DNA of 50,064 nt, from contig DASZWQ010000144.1 in assembly GCA_035546535.1 (NCBI GenBank), positions 1 to 50,064 on the forward strand, in the 5' to 3' direction. The notes beneath the pieces were generated by a model. The model worked only from the letters and a program-made list of their open reading frames with translations. It did no database searches and was not told where the DNA came from. The position numbers were made by a program, and so were the translations under genes. The DNA comes from Pirellulales bacterium. GTDB taxonomy: Bacteria; Planctomycetota; Planctomycetia; Pirellulales; JACPPG01. Positions 24,928-33,634 of this stretch are shown one piece after another; the stretch's first letter is position 1; every line of letters starts with the position of its first letter.

Positions 24928-26157
24928 ATGGATGCTCGCCTCGTCCGCGCGGCCGTTATGGTCGCTGCGCTGGTGTCGTTAGGCGCCAGCTACCGCACGC
25001 CCAACTTCGTGGTCAACGCCCCGACGCAAGACATCGCGACCCAGATCGGCCAACAAGCCGAGACCTATCGACGCGATTTGGCTGTTCTCTGGCTTGGCAA
25101 GCCGCTCCCCAACTGGGCCCAACCCTGCCCGATCACGGCGCAAGTCGCCGAGCATCTGGGAGCGGGCGGCGCAACGAGCTTCATGTTCGATCATGGCGAA
25201 GTCTTCGGCTGGACCATGACGATCCAAGGCTCGCTCGAACGGATTCTCGACTCGGTGCTGCCGCACGAAGTGACGCACACGATCTTTGCCAGTCATTTCC
25301 GCCGTCCGTTGCCGCGGTGGGCCGACGAAGGGGCCTGCACCACGGTCGAACATGCCAGCGAGCGCGGCAAGCAGCAGCAGATGTTGATCCAGTTTTTGCG
25401 CACCAATCGCGGCATTCCGTTTCATTCGATGTTCGCCATGAAGGAGTACCCGGCCGACGTGCTGCCGCTGTACGCGCAGGGGCATTCGCTGGCGTCGTTC
25501 CTGATCCAGCAGGGAGGCCGGCAGAAATTCTTGAATTTCGTCGCCGCCGGACTGCAAGGCGAGCAATGGCCCGCGGCGGTGCAGCAGAATTACGGCTTCG
25601 CGAACCTGGCCGCTTTGCAGAATTCATGGCTCGACTGGGTGCGCAAAGGCAGCCCGGCCATCAGCGCGCCGAACCCGTCGGCGGATACGCAACTGGCCGC
25701 GAACGCGCCGCGCCCGCGGCCCGAGCCGAACTTGATCGTCCGCGGTCAGAGCAGCGACAGCGATGACGCCGCGCCGGCGCCTGCTGCGAACCATGCTTCT
25801 GGCGTGACGAAGGCCCCGCTCAATAATCTAGCCGGCAATCTCGTCCCGGTGACGCGGCCGCTGGGCGCCCGCAACAACGGGCCAGCCCCCGAGATGACGC
25901 TGGCGGCTAACACGCGGCTCCCTGGCCCGGCCTCTTGGCAGCAAATGGAAGACGCGGTGCAGCGTGCCAGCCAATCGCGCGATCCGTTCCAACGAGCGCC
26001 GGGCGGTGACGCCAATCGGCACGTGTTGCTCGAATGGGGCAACGACGCCAGTAATAACCAGCGAGCGGTCGGAGGATCGTCCGGTACCGCGACGGGTGGC
26101 CCGGCAGGCGCCTCGGTTTACGCGCCGCGCACGAATCAGCCGCTGGCCGCGCCGTAG
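24928..26157 (+). CDS. Exported gluzincin-type metallopeptidase with a long disordered tail
   Basis: A 409-residue protein with a short signal peptide (residues 1-20). The catalytic domain has HEVTH (His 113, His 117) and WADEG with Glu 134 as likely third zinc ligand, then GHSLASFLIQQGGRQKFLNF, which parallels the protein at 17688-18611. From about residue 240 the chain is rich in Pro, Ala, Asn and Ser with no predicted structure, about 40 percent of the length. The tail may be a linker or surface-exposed region. AGGAG lies seven bases before the ATG. It converges on cdsA. Peptidase activity is inferred from the motif only; substrate unknown. Confidence 0.75.
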   Translation: MDARLVRAAVMVAALVSLGASYRTPNFVVNAPTQDIATQIGQQAETYRRDLAVLWLGKPLPNWAQPCPITAQVAEHLGAGGATSFMFDHGEVFGWTMTIQGSLERILDSVLPHEVTHTIFASHFRRPLPRWADEGACTTVEHASERGKQQQMLIQFLRTNRGIPFHSMFAMKEYPADVLPLYAQGHSLASFLIQQGGRQKFLNFVAAGLQGEQWPAAVQQNYGFANLAALQNSWLDWVRKGSPAISAPNPSADTQLAANAPRPRPEPNLIVRGQSSDSDDAAPAPAANHASGVTKAPLNNLAGNLVPVTRPLGARNNGPAPEMTLAANTRLPGPASWQQMEDAVQRASQSRDPFQRAPGGDANRHVLLEWGNDASNNQRAVGGSSGTATGGPAGASVYAPRTNQPLAAP

Positions 26158-26255
26158 AGCGCGATCAATCGGGACCAGCTGTGCCATGCTTTTTCGCCAA
26201 AGGCGGATAAGCATGCTGCCAATGGTTTCCCCTGACACGAGTCTTGCCGATCCCG

Positions 26256-27197
26256 TCACGGCAGCACGTAGCGCGTGACGTGGAAAAAAATCGGCGCGGC
26301 GAAGCAGATCGAGTCGATACGGTCGAGCACGCCGCCGTGACCGGTGACCAGCGTGCCGTAGTCTTGCACGCCACGATCGCGTTTGATGGCCGACATCGTC
26401 AGGCCGCCGAAGAAGCCCATGGTCGTGATCAACAGCGACATGCCCGCGGCTTGCAGCGGATTGAAGGGGGTGGCCCAATAAAGCGCGGCGCCAAACAACG
26501 AGCTGCAGGCGACGCCGGCCAGAAAACCCTCCCAGGTGCGGTTAGCGCTGATCGCCGGGGCAATGACGCGGCGGCCGACCAGGTATTCGGCGGCGAAATG
26601 GAATGCGTCGCCCATCGTCACGACCAGGATGAAGAACATGAGCAGGCTGGCGTTCTCGCCGGTCGGTAGCTTCAGGTTCAATAGCGCCGGTGCGTAGCTT
26701 AAGCAGTAGACGCAGATCATCAGCCCGAACTGGATCTTGGCGCAGCGTTCCAGGTAGCGTTTGAAGTCGCCGGCCAGAGCCACCCGGACCGGCACGAATA
26801 AGAACGCGTAGACCGGGATGAAAATGCTGTACAGGCCGTACAAATCCATCCCGACCAGGATGTATTGGACGGGCGAGAAAAGAAAAATCCAAAACAGCGC
26901 GCGGTGGTCGGCGATCCGCGTCGGCGTGAGCGTAATGAATTCGCGCAGCGCCCAAAACGACAGAAAAAAGAACAGGATCACGGTGGCTGTCTGCCCAAGC
27001 AGGAAGGCGGCCGCCAGCACCGAGCACATCAGCCACCAGGCGCGGACGCGCAGATTGAACTGCTCGATCACCGCCGGATCGAAGCGCGGGTCGGTCTGCC
27101 GGCGCAGAATCTGCCCCACGCCGGTCGCAACGGCCAACAGGCCGATCACGCCCAGCACCAGGCCCCAGGTAACCGCGTCGTTGATCAGGCTGCTCAT
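26256..27197 (-). CDS. cdsA: Phosphatidate cytidylyltransferase
   Basis: Integral membrane enzyme making CDP-diacylglycerol from phosphatidate and CTP for phospholipid synthesis. The 313-residue protein has about eight hydrophobic segments and the C-terminal signature SAIKRDRGVQDY, then GHGGVLDRIDS. Two positions differ from the usual motif: Gln replaces the Lys before the conserved Asp, and GGL replaces GDL just upstream. Such variation may be clade-specific. SANRTWEGFLAGV also fits the family. The start at 27197 overlaps the plsC stop by four bases (ATGA), so the two membrane-lipid genes are translationally coupled; an in-frame codon at 27272 lies within plsC and is not favoured. Confidence 0.87.
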   Translation of the reverse strand: MSSLINDAVTWGLVLGVIGLLAVATGVGQILRRQTDPRFDPAVIEQFNLRVRAWWLMCSVLAAAFLLGQTATVILFFFLSFWALREFITLTPTRIADHRALFWIFLFSPVQYILVGMDLYGLYSIFIPVYAFLFVPVRVALAGDFKRYLERCAKIQFGLMICVYCLSYAPALLNLKLPTGENASLLMFFILVVTMGDAFHFAAEYLVGRRVIAPAISANRTWEGFLAGVACSSLFGAALYWATPFNPLQAAGMSLLITTMGFFGGLTMSAIKRDRGVQDYGTLVTGHGGVLDRIDSICFAAPIFFHVTRYVLP

Positions 27198-27886
27198 AGA
27201 TCCTTCAGCCGGCGTACGGCGTTGCGGGCACGGCGCAGGAAGTCCATCTTCGGTTCCTGGTTTTCCAGCCACATGGGCGGGCCAAAGGTAATGCAGCTCA
27301 ACAAGGGAACCGGCAAAAACTCGCCGCGCGGCAGGACGCGATTGACATTGTCGATATGCACCGGCACCAGCTCCAGGTCGGGCCGTTTTTTGGCCAGGTA
27401 ATAAAGCCCACTCTTGAACTCGTCGAGGTCCGGTCCGGTATTGCGGTGCCCCTCGGGAAAAACGATCAATGAATACCGGTCCCCCATGCTCTTGAGCATC
27501 AGATCGACCGGGCTCTGATGGACCTTGATTTCCTTACGGTCGATCAACAGCGCGTCGAAAATATTCATGGCGATGAAACGCCGCACGAACCCCTTTTCCC
27601 AATAATCTTTGGCCGCCACGGGCCGGGTCAGGTTGCGCACCTTGCGCGGCAGCGACGCCCAGAGCACGAGCACGTCCAGATGGCTCGTATGGTTGGCGAA
27701 GTAGACGCGCTGGCAGGTGTCGGGCTGGCAATCGATCCAGCGCACGCTCGCCCCGCTGATCAGCCGCGCGAGCGCGGCGAGTGACGTGCGCATCCCTTCG
27801 GTCTTCAGGTCGACATTATCTCCCCAGCCAGACGCGGAGGCGTCGGCGGCGCTGCCCGAAGCGGGTTGAAGGTTGCGATGCAGCAT
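27194..27886 (-). CDS. plsC: 1-acyl-sn-glycerol-3-phosphate acyltransferase family protein
   Basis: Membrane-associated acyltransferase that adds the second acyl chain to make phosphatidate. The catalytic HX4D motif is NHTSHLD and the phosphate-binding block is FPEGHRNTG, both correctly spaced. VPVHIDNVNRVLPRGEFLPVP matches the later family motifs. The start is uncertain. ATG 27886 gives 230 residues; ATG 27793, just before the first hydrophobic helix LAALARLISGAS, gives 199; and the frame stays open to 28018. None has a good ribosome site. It precedes cdsA with a four-base overlap, so it makes the substrate for the next enzyme. Confidence 0.85.
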   Translation of the reverse strand: MLHRNLQPASGSAADASASGWGDNVDLKTEGMRTSLAALARLISGASVRWIDCQPDTCQRVYFANHTSHLDVLVLWASLPRKVRNLTRPVAAKDYWEKGFVRRFIAMNIFDALLIDRKEIKVHQSPVDLMLKSMGDRYSLIVFPEGHRNTGPDLDEFKSGLYYLAKKRPDLELVPVHIDNVNRVLPRGEFLPVPLLSCITFGPPMWLENQEPKMDFLRRARNAVRRLKDL

Positions 27887-28144
27887 GGCGATGGTGTCGA
27901 AATCCTCAGACGATCGCAAAGTCGGCCCGTCCTGTCGAGCCTGTAATGGTTGCCGAGCGCGTAAAATCGTCGCCGCTCCGGCGACGTCCAGATGTCCGCC
28001 TGGTCGCGCCTCGTTCAAGGTCCGCCGGTGATCGTTCCAGGCTCCCGCCCCAGCGGCCGGGCGTCTCCTATGTTAGGATGCCGCGGATATTACAGTATAG
28101 GACCTTTAAATCACCTGTCCGTTTCTCGTGGGAGTTGTCGTTTG

Positions 28145-29725
28145 ATGGGCGTGCAACCGATCTTGATCGCCGGTAAATGGGAGACCGTCCCGACGTCGGC
28201 AACCTTTCAGGCCGACAACCCGGCAACGGGACAACCGCTTCCAGACGTTTATCCGGTGAGCGGCTGGCAGGACTGCGAACGGGCCCTTGCGGCGGCGGCG
28301 AGCGCGGCCACGGCACTGAGGCGTGTGCCCACGGCAAAGTTGGCGGCCTTTCTGGATCGATTCGCCGAACGCATCGAACAGCGCGCCGGTGAACTGGTCG
28401 AAATGGCCCATCAAGAAACGGCCCTGCCACGAAAACCTCGCCTGGCGGATGTCGAATTGCCCCGTACCACCAGTCAACTACGCCAGGCGGCCACGGCAGC
28501 CCGCGAAGGTTCGTGGGCCCTGCCGACGATCGACACGAAATTGAGCATCCGTTCCTGTTATATGCCGCTTGGGCCGGTGGCGGTCTTCGGTCCCAACAAT
28601 TTTCCGTTCGCCTTCAACAGCGTGGCTGGGGGAGATTTTGCCGCCGCCATCGCCGCCGGCAATCCGGTGATCGCCAAGGCGAACACGTCGCATCCGGGCA
28701 CGACCCGGCTGTTGGCCGAAGAGGCGGCGCAGGCCGTGGCGGAATGCGAACTGCCGCCGGCGACCGTGCAGCTTTTGTATCGCACCAGCCATGCCGACGG
28801 CGAGCGATTGGTGGCCGATCCGCGCCTGGCGGCGACCGGATACACGGGCAGCCGGCAAGCGGGCCTGGCACTGAAGCGGGCGGCCGACGCGGCCGGCAAG
28901 CCCATTTACCTCGAGCTATCGAGTATCAATCCGGTGGTGATTCTGCCGGGCGCGCTCGCCGAGCGAGGCGACAAGATCGCCGAAGAATTCGCTGGAAGCT
29001 GCCTGATGGACACCGGCCAGTTCTGCACCAATCCGGGCCTGGTCCTGCTTTTGGCCGGCCCGGCGACCGAGAAATTCATCGTCGACATCTCGCAACGATT
29101 CACGGCGGCACCGGCGGGAGTGCTGCTCTCGGCATCGGTCGCGCGAAACCTGGCGCAGGGAATCAAAGAACTGGCGGGCGCCGGCGCGGATATCGTTGTC
29201 GGCGGGGTCGCGGACAACACGGGCGGCTATCGTTACGCGAACACGCTTTTGAGGGTTTCCGGCGGACAGTTCCTGCAAGCGCCGGAAAAGCTGCAGACCG
29301 AGGCCTTCGGCAACGAATCGCTGCTGGTTGTGGCCCGCGATGCGAGCGAAGCCAGCGCGGTGCTCGACCATTTGGAAGGAAATCTCACCGGCTGCATTTA
29401 TTCCGACACGCGTGGCAGCGACGACGCCTTGTATACCCAACTGGCCGAGCATTTGCGCCCCAAGGTCGGTCGGCTATTGAACGATAAGATGCCGACGGGT
29501 GTCGCCGTCAGCGAGGCCATGAATCATGGCGGGCCCTATCCGGCGACCGGGCATCCCGGCTTCACGGCCGTGGGCATTCCGGCGGCTCTGCGCCGCTTTG
29601 CGATGCTGGCCTGCTTTGACAACGTGCGGTCGGCGCGCTTGCCTGGGCTTTTGCAGGACAAGAACGCGGCCGGCGCGTGGCGTTTCATCGACGGCGCTTG
29701 GACGCGGGCCGACGTCGGCAGTTGA
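28145..29725 (+). CDS. NADP-dependent aldehyde dehydrogenase, ketoglutarate-semialdehyde type
   Basis: A 526-residue aldehyde dehydrogenase. FGPNNFPFAFN (near residue 148) starts the cofactor domain, GYTGSRQAG gives the NAD(P) loop, ELSSINPVVILPGAL carries the catalytic Glu region, and DTGQFCTNPGLVL carries the nucleophilic Cys. Replacement of the usual ELGGK by ELSSIN and the overall length are typical of 2,5-dioxopentanoate (alpha-ketoglutaric semialdehyde) dehydrogenases, which act at the end of non-phosphorylative pentose, glucarate or hydroxyproline breakdown. No other gene of those pathways is adjacent. The ATG at 28145 is taken from family length and a GGGAG eleven bases upstream. Its stop abuts the convergent DUF362 gene. 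Confidence 0.9.
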   Translation: MGVQPILIAGKWETVPTSATFQADNPATGQPLPDVYPVSGWQDCERALAAAASAATALRRVPTAKLAAFLDRFAERIEQRAGELVEMAHQETALPRKPRLADVELPRTTSQLRQAATAAREGSWALPTIDTKLSIRSCYMPLGPVAVFGPNNFPFAFNSVAGGDFAAAIAAGNPVIAKANTSHPGTTRLLAEEAAQAVAECELPPATVQLLYRTSHADGERLVADPRLAATGYTGSRQAGLALKRAADAAGKPIYLELSSINPVVILPGALAERGDKIAEEFAGSCLMDTGQFCTNPGLVLLLAGPATEKFIVDISQRFTAAPAGVLLSASVARNLAQGIKELAGAGADIVVGGVADNTGGYRYANTLLRVSGGQFLQAPEKLQTEAFGNESLLVVARDASEASAVLDHLEGNLTGCIYSDTRGSDDALYTQLAEHLRPKVGRLLNDKMPTGVAVSEAMNHGGPYPATGHPGFTAVGIPAALRRFAMLACFDNVRSARLPGLLQDKNAAGAWRFIDGAWTRADVGS

Positions 29726-30778
29726 TCAGGTCACTTTGACGCTTTGCTGGACGCGCAACTCTTGCAGGTGCGGGACGTCCAGGATCTGAAACGGCGAGGC
29801 GACGCTTTCCCACGATTCGCCACGCTGTGGAATGTGCCGCGCATCAAGAGGGCCGAGGCGGCGTGCCAGCTTCAAATAGCTGATCCGGCGCGGTTCGAGG
29901 CCGATCATGCGCGCGCACGTCGCGTCGACAGCCGTTGGATTGAGCCCAATCGCGATCACGCCGAGCGATTTCGGACTGCCGAGAATTGGCCCGTCTCCTT
30001 CCATGCAATCAATGGCATCGACGATAGCGATCGTCTTGGGGAGCGAAGCGTTGATGTCGACCACCGTTTGCGGAATGCCGGCGTGGTGCAACACATTCTT
30101 CGGCCATCCGTAAACGATCCCGGGCAGCACGCCGTACATGTTTTTCATGGCTGCGGTCATGCCCACCCAATGATGCGTCTTCAGCTTGGGGAGCGAGACG
30201 ACGAGGTCAGCCTCGGCGACGCTTCGGGGAAAACAGATTTTCGACAGCGGCGAGGCGCGTCCGGCGTTGTCGGTCCAGGCGAGATCATCGTAATTGAGAT
30301 CCGCAAATTCGAGCCGCTCGGAATCCAAAGCCTCGCCCAGGCCCGATTCAAAAAGCGCCATCTGCGAATCGCGGACGTGGCCGGGCGCCTCGCCCACGGT
30401 GACCAGGGCGCCCCAGCGGCGAAACACGTCGGCTGCCGCCACGACGACCGCCGGATGCGTGGTCATATGGGGGCGCGCTTTCGAGGGTTCGACCAGGTTG
30501 GGTTTCAAAAGCACGAGCCGGCCACGGATCGTGGCGGGATCGAAACCAACGGCCAGCAATCCGTCGCGAATCGACTGCACGAGGGGGCCGTCGTAGCGCT
30601 GATGGCGAGCCAGGAAAACCGGCCGCGGTGTCGTTAAGGCATCGCGGACGAGCGGAAATGCGAGCGCGCCGGCCGTCACGGCGCCCGCGCCAACCAACAG
30701 CGCGCGGCGATCGAACTGCGCAGGTTTCACCTGGCAGGCGGGGGCTCGCTCCGGCGAGGTTTGCAGCTCAATGGTCAT
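29726..30778 (-). CDS. DUF362-domain protein with an N-terminal export signal
   Basis: A 350-residue protein. A hydrophobic signal or anchor (RRALLVGAGAVTAGALAFPLV, about residues 24-44) follows a positive stretch and has a possible twin-arginine character (DRRALLVG). The body matches DUF362: GRLVLLKPNLVEP, VVAAADVFRRWGALVTVGEAPG, ADLVVSLPKLKTHHWVGMTAAMKNMYGVLPG, and ATCARMIGLEP near the end. The role is unknown; some DUF362 proteins carry ferredoxin domains, but no CxxCxxC cluster is present here. The ATG at 30778 overlaps the end of the toroid-repeat gene by 11 bases, so the two are co-translated. A start at 30820 is possible. Confidence 0.82.
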   Translation of the reverse strand: MTIELQTSPERAPACQVKPAQFDRRALLVGAGAVTAGALAFPLVRDALTTPRPVFLARHQRYDGPLVQSIRDGLLAVGFDPATIRGRLVLLKPNLVEPSKARPHMTTHPAVVVAAADVFRRWGALVTVGEAPGHVRDSQMALFESGLGEALDSERLEFADLNYDDLAWTDNAGRASPLSKICFPRSVAEADLVVSLPKLKTHHWVGMTAAMKNMYGVLPGIVYGWPKNVLHHAGIPQTVVDINASLPKTIAIVDAIDCMEGDGPILGSPKSLGVIAIGLNPTAVDATCARMIGLEPRRISYLKLARRLGPLDARHIPQRGESWESVASPFQILDVPHLQELRVQQSVKVT

Positions 30779-31682
30779 CGATGCGCGTGAGTGCTTTCCA
30801 GGCCGCTTGAGGGACGGCAATCTGTGTGATCAAGGGGCAGTCTTCTTTGAGGGCCGCCAGCGCGAGCAAAGCCAACTCCAGCGACGACTCGCGCCGGTAG
30901 GCCCGGGCAAAGGCGTTCGCCAACCATTCTTCGGACCGTGGCAGTTCGCGCCCATGAGCCGACAGCCCGAGAATTCCGTAAGCCAACGAGGCTGGCGCCG
31001 TATCGGGGCCAATGGCCGCGAGCAAGTAATCAACGGCCGCCGCGATGCGGCCGTGCGCGTCGGCCTGACCGCAGAGTGCTAGAAGCGTGAGCCCCGTCGG
31101 CTCGACGTGGGGAAGCAAAGTCTGGCCAAGAACGATGGTGTTGCCATAATTGCAGCCGCCCGACGGCAGGAGCCGGTCATCGAGCAACCTTGCGGCATCG
31201 ATGGCGCGCGAATGCGAGGCCAGCCCGACGCTGCACAGAGCCAAGAGGCCAAGCGCCGTTGGCTCAACCCACGAGTGAGTACCGAGAACCCACGGCCACC
31301 CAGGGATGGTCGGATCGTGCTCGACGAGGGGACGAGTTTCCGACGTATCGCCGGCGCTTCGCAACAGCCAATCGATGGCCCTGCGGCTTGCTTCGCGTGC
31401 CGTGTCTTCCGGACCATGCTCGCCTGGCAAGTTCCAGGCCAACACGGCCAGTGCCGTGGGCCAGCCGGGAGCCGGTTCATCCTGCCGGATGCCTACGCTG
31501 CCGTCGGCGTTCTGCGCGATCAGTAGCCACCTGCGCGCGACATCGGCGGCATCATGACGGTTGTGCGCCGCAAGCGCCAGCGCAGCCCAAGCCGTGGGCT
31601 CCGCAGCCGGCGCCGTCCCGGGGCGATAGCACCAGGCGGACTGACATTCCAGAACGTCGAGCGCGATCGCAAGCGGGTTCAT
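30768..31682 (-). CDS. Alpha/alpha-toroid (prenyltransferase/squalene-cyclase-like) repeat protein
   Basis: A 304-residue protein built from helical repeats, each with a W/EPTA..ALLAL core: EPTAWAALALAAH (about 29-41), WPTALAVLAWNLPG (74-87), VEPTALGLLALCSVG (140-154) and VEPTGLTLLALCGQ (195-208). Such repeats form the alpha/alpha barrel of prenyltransferases, squalene cyclases and related proteins. The catalytic DXDD or QW pattern of true cyclases is not evident, so an enzymatic role is doubtful. There is no signal peptide. It overlaps the exported DUF362 gene by 11 bases, so the two probably function together. Confidence 0.72.
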   Translation of the reverse strand: MNPLAIALDVLECQSAWCYRPGTAPAAEPTAWAALALAAHNRHDAADVARRWLLIAQNADGSVGIRQDEPAPGWPTALAVLAWNLPGEHGPEDTAREASRRAIDWLLRSAGDTSETRPLVEHDPTIPGWPWVLGTHSWVEPTALGLLALCSVGLASHSRAIDAARLLDDRLLPSGGCNYGNTIVLGQTLLPHVEPTGLTLLALCGQADAHGRIAAAVDYLLAAIGPDTAPASLAYGILGLSAHGRELPRSEEWLANAFARAYRRESSLELALLALAALKEDCPLITQIAVPQAAWKALTRIDDH

Positions 31683-32307
31683 ATGAAGCTCTTCGAAAAC
31701 TCATTTCGCACTTTGTAAGCGTTGCGTCGGGCCACCTCTGTTTCGGAGGCGCGCAGCGATAACGCTTCCACGGCGCGCAAGCCTACGTCGTGATGCGCGC
31801 CGCCGGGGGGTTGTCTCCGCGCGACTCGACATAACCGGAAACCCCGGCGGCTGTGAGCGCATCCGCTGCTAATGCGCGCGGGGGACAAGGCACGGAGGAC
31901 CCGGGCGATCGCGAGAATTTGACATCCTGAAAAAGCAACCTAGGTTTGCAGTGCATGGGTGAACGCAACCGCGCAACCCTGCACGTGGAATGGGTCTCGC
32001 GACCATTCCGACGTTCCCTTCTTGAATGGATATTCTCCGCGTCTAGAACGAATCTAAAGCGTCGAAGGGCAGCGTCACGACACTTGCTGCCGGTCCAGCG
32101 TGGGCATCACGTAAGTTGCGTGTGCTTTACGCTGAAAGGTTCAAGTCATTGCGAGCGCGTCGGAACGTAATCGGCTGCGGGCCTGCACAAACAGCCCAGT
32201 GGTCGATGCCCGTCGCGATTGTCGACCACCTTTGGCAATCGGCTCGCCCTGATTTCGGCCACACACGATTCGTAGCCAAGGGCGACCAACAGGAATGGAG
32301 GATTCTC
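31683..32307. other. Long intergenic region upstream of the Flp pilin
   Basis: About 625 bases between divergent units. No frame here looks coding by composition. It holds a candidate sigma-70-like promoter at 31919-31946 pointing toward the pilin and should also carry the promoter of the toroid-repeat gene. The long distance to the pilin leaves room for a leader or further regulation. No RNA family was recognised. Confidence 0.45.
31919..31946 (+). promoter_or_regulatory. Candidate sigma-70-like promoter toward the Tad locus
   Basis: A perfect TTGACA (31919-31924) and TAGGTT (31941-31946) are separated by 16 bases. The -10 box matches the consensus at only three of six positions. It lies about 360 bases before the Flp pilin ATG, so it would give a long leader. 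Weak evidence. Confidence 0.3.
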
Positions 32308-32493
32308 ATGAAATCGCTCGCTTTGAAGGTGCAACGTTTCCTCACGTCCGAAGATGGCCCAACTGCCGTGGAATACGCGGTGATGCTGGCGTTGATCGTG
32401 ATCGTCTGCTTGACGGCGATTCAATCGATCGGCACGAACGCCAACGCGACTTTCAATAACGTCGCCGGCAAGCTCGGTGGCGGTGGTTCGTAA
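32308..32493 (+). CDS. flp: Flp-family type IVb pilin
   Basis: Major subunit of the Tad pilus, 61 residues. The prepilin site is DGPTAVEYAVML: cleavage after Gly leaves the Glu at +5 and Tyr at +6 that mark Flp pilins. The hydrophobic helix AVMLALIVIVCLTAI and a short Gly-rich tail (KLGGGGS) complete the normal form. GGAGGA lies six bases before the ATG. A strong terminator follows at 32562, so pilin mRNA can be made in excess over the assembly genes downstream. The prepilin peptidase is the next well-supported gene. Confidence 0.95.
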   Translation: MKSLALKVQRFLTSEDGPTAVEYAVMLALIVIVCLTAIQSIGTNANATFNNVAGKLGGGGS

Positions 32494-32561
32494 TCGAATC
32501 GCATCGCGCGGGGATCGCGGCGCTTGCGCGTCCGATTCCCGCCGGCTTTGCTCCCAACCCT

Positions 32562-32597
32562 CGGAATCCGCCGCCGGCGGCTTCCGGGGGTTTTTTT
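32562..32597 (+). terminator. Rho-independent terminator after the Flp pilin
   Basis: Stem CGGAA-T-CCGCC/GGCGG-C-TTCCG (32562-32572 and 32576-32586) with one internal mismatch and a GCC loop, then GGGG and seven T (32591-32597). It separates the pilin transcript from the assembly genes. Confidence 0.88.
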
Positions 32598-32651
32598 GTG
32601 ACCTAGAGTTTCCAAGGGCAAGCAGCCCAGCGGCACCAAAGAGATACAGCC

Positions 32652-32756
32652 ATGTACCCTGGCATTCCCTTCGAATTCGTTTGTGCCGAGGCGCTCTCGG
32701 CCATCCTGGCGATCATCATGGCCAGCGTGTGCCTGCTCTTCTGCATGCGCACTTGA
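32652..32756 (+). CDS. Possible 34-residue single-helix membrane peptide
   Basis: An ATG frame of 34 codons encodes a short polar start, then ALSAILAIIMASVCLLF, then CMRT and a stop. This has the form of a small membrane peptide and lies inside the Tad locus between pilin and prepilin peptidase. A weak AAAGAGA lies before the ATG. The length makes chance hydrophobicity possible, so confidence is low. Confidence 0.35.
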   Translation: MYPGIPFEFVCAEALSAILAIIMASVCLLFCMRT

Positions 32757-33067
32757 CGGTGCGCCGTGCCGCCGAACGGACACCGCGCGGCGGCTGGCTT
32801 CTGCAGGCGCGCAAATTGTTACCTTCCAGGCCGCCACGATTCTTGCGAATGCGCCTGCCACTCTGGCGACCGCCTCCCTGAGTTTTTTGACATACGATTG
32901 AGTTGAGGGTTGCCCATCGAACTACTCGATGGGACCGCTCCTGGAATTTTGGAACTCATGAGCCCTTCAGCGGACGCGACGACAGGCGAGCAGAGATCTC
33001 GCACACCTCGCTTTCGTTCGGCCGCGGAACACGATTTCCCCTCGCACGCGCACACGGAGAAACGAAC

Positions 33068-33634
33068 GTGATTGACATGGAAACGCTACGCACCGGCTTC
33101 ATCGCGAACTGGCCCAGTTGGGTCGTGACGTTCTTGCTCGTGATGGCCGCGGTCATCGACGGCTGGAAACTGAAGGTTCCCAACTGGCTGACCTTTCCGA
33201 TGATCATTGCCGGCTGGGTCTACAGCACGGCGTTCTTCGGCTGGGAAGGGCTCGGCTGGAGCCTGGCCGGAACGGCCGCGGGCCTGGCCCTGCTGTTACC
33301 GCTGTATGCCATCGGCGGCATGGGCGCCGGGGACGTGAAGCTACTGGCGGGCGTCGGCGCCTGGGTCGGCGCGACCACGACGTTCTACGCGTTTTGCGTG
33401 TCGGCCGTGGTCGGCGCCGTGATCGCGGTGTTGATGGTGCTTGTGCGGCGCGATTGGTTCAAACACCAGGCGCAATTCTGGATGATCTTCCACGAGATAT
33501 TCACCGTGCGCGATCCGAACCAGTTGTCGGCGATCGCGGCCGATCGCAAGAGCAGCATGTTGCTCTTGCCGTATGGAATTCCCATCGCCATCGGCACGAT
33601 TTTGTACTTCGCTTGGGAGGGGATGCTGCTATGA
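33068..33634 (+). CDS. cpaA: A24-family prepilin peptidase (CpaA/TadV)
   Basis: Inner-membrane aspartic protease that cleaves Flp and TadE-type prepilins. The 188-residue protein has five or six hydrophobic segments and both catalytic aspartates in context: AAVIDGWKLKVPN (Asp 31) and GGMGAGDVKL (Asp 89). The N-terminal methylase domain of PilD is absent, as in Tad systems. The C-terminus from about residue 125 has an extra soluble loop (RRDWFKHQAQFWMIFHEIF) before the last helix. The GTG at 33068 is chosen for a GGAG eight bases upstream; ATG 33077 is an alternative. Its stop overlaps the tadE start (ATGA). Confidence 0.9.
   Translation: MIDMETLRTGFIANWPSWVVTFLLVMAAVIDGWKLKVPNWLTFPMIIAGWVYSTAFFGWEGLGWSLAGTAAGLALLLPLYAIGGMGAGDVKLLAGVGAWVGATTTFYAFCVSAVVGAVIAVLMVLVRRDWFKHQAQFWMIFHEIFTVRDPNQLSAIAADRKSSMLLLPYGIPIAIGTILYFAWEGMLL

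Larger units (their letters stand above)
32494..33067. other. Region between the Flp pilin and the prepilin peptidase
   Basis: About 570 bases. It holds the terminator at 32562-32597 and one small possible gene at 32652-32756. The remainder shows no supported frame; the stretch from 32760 to 33060 should contain a promoter for the assembly genes, but no clear hexamers were seen. Confidence 0.45.
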
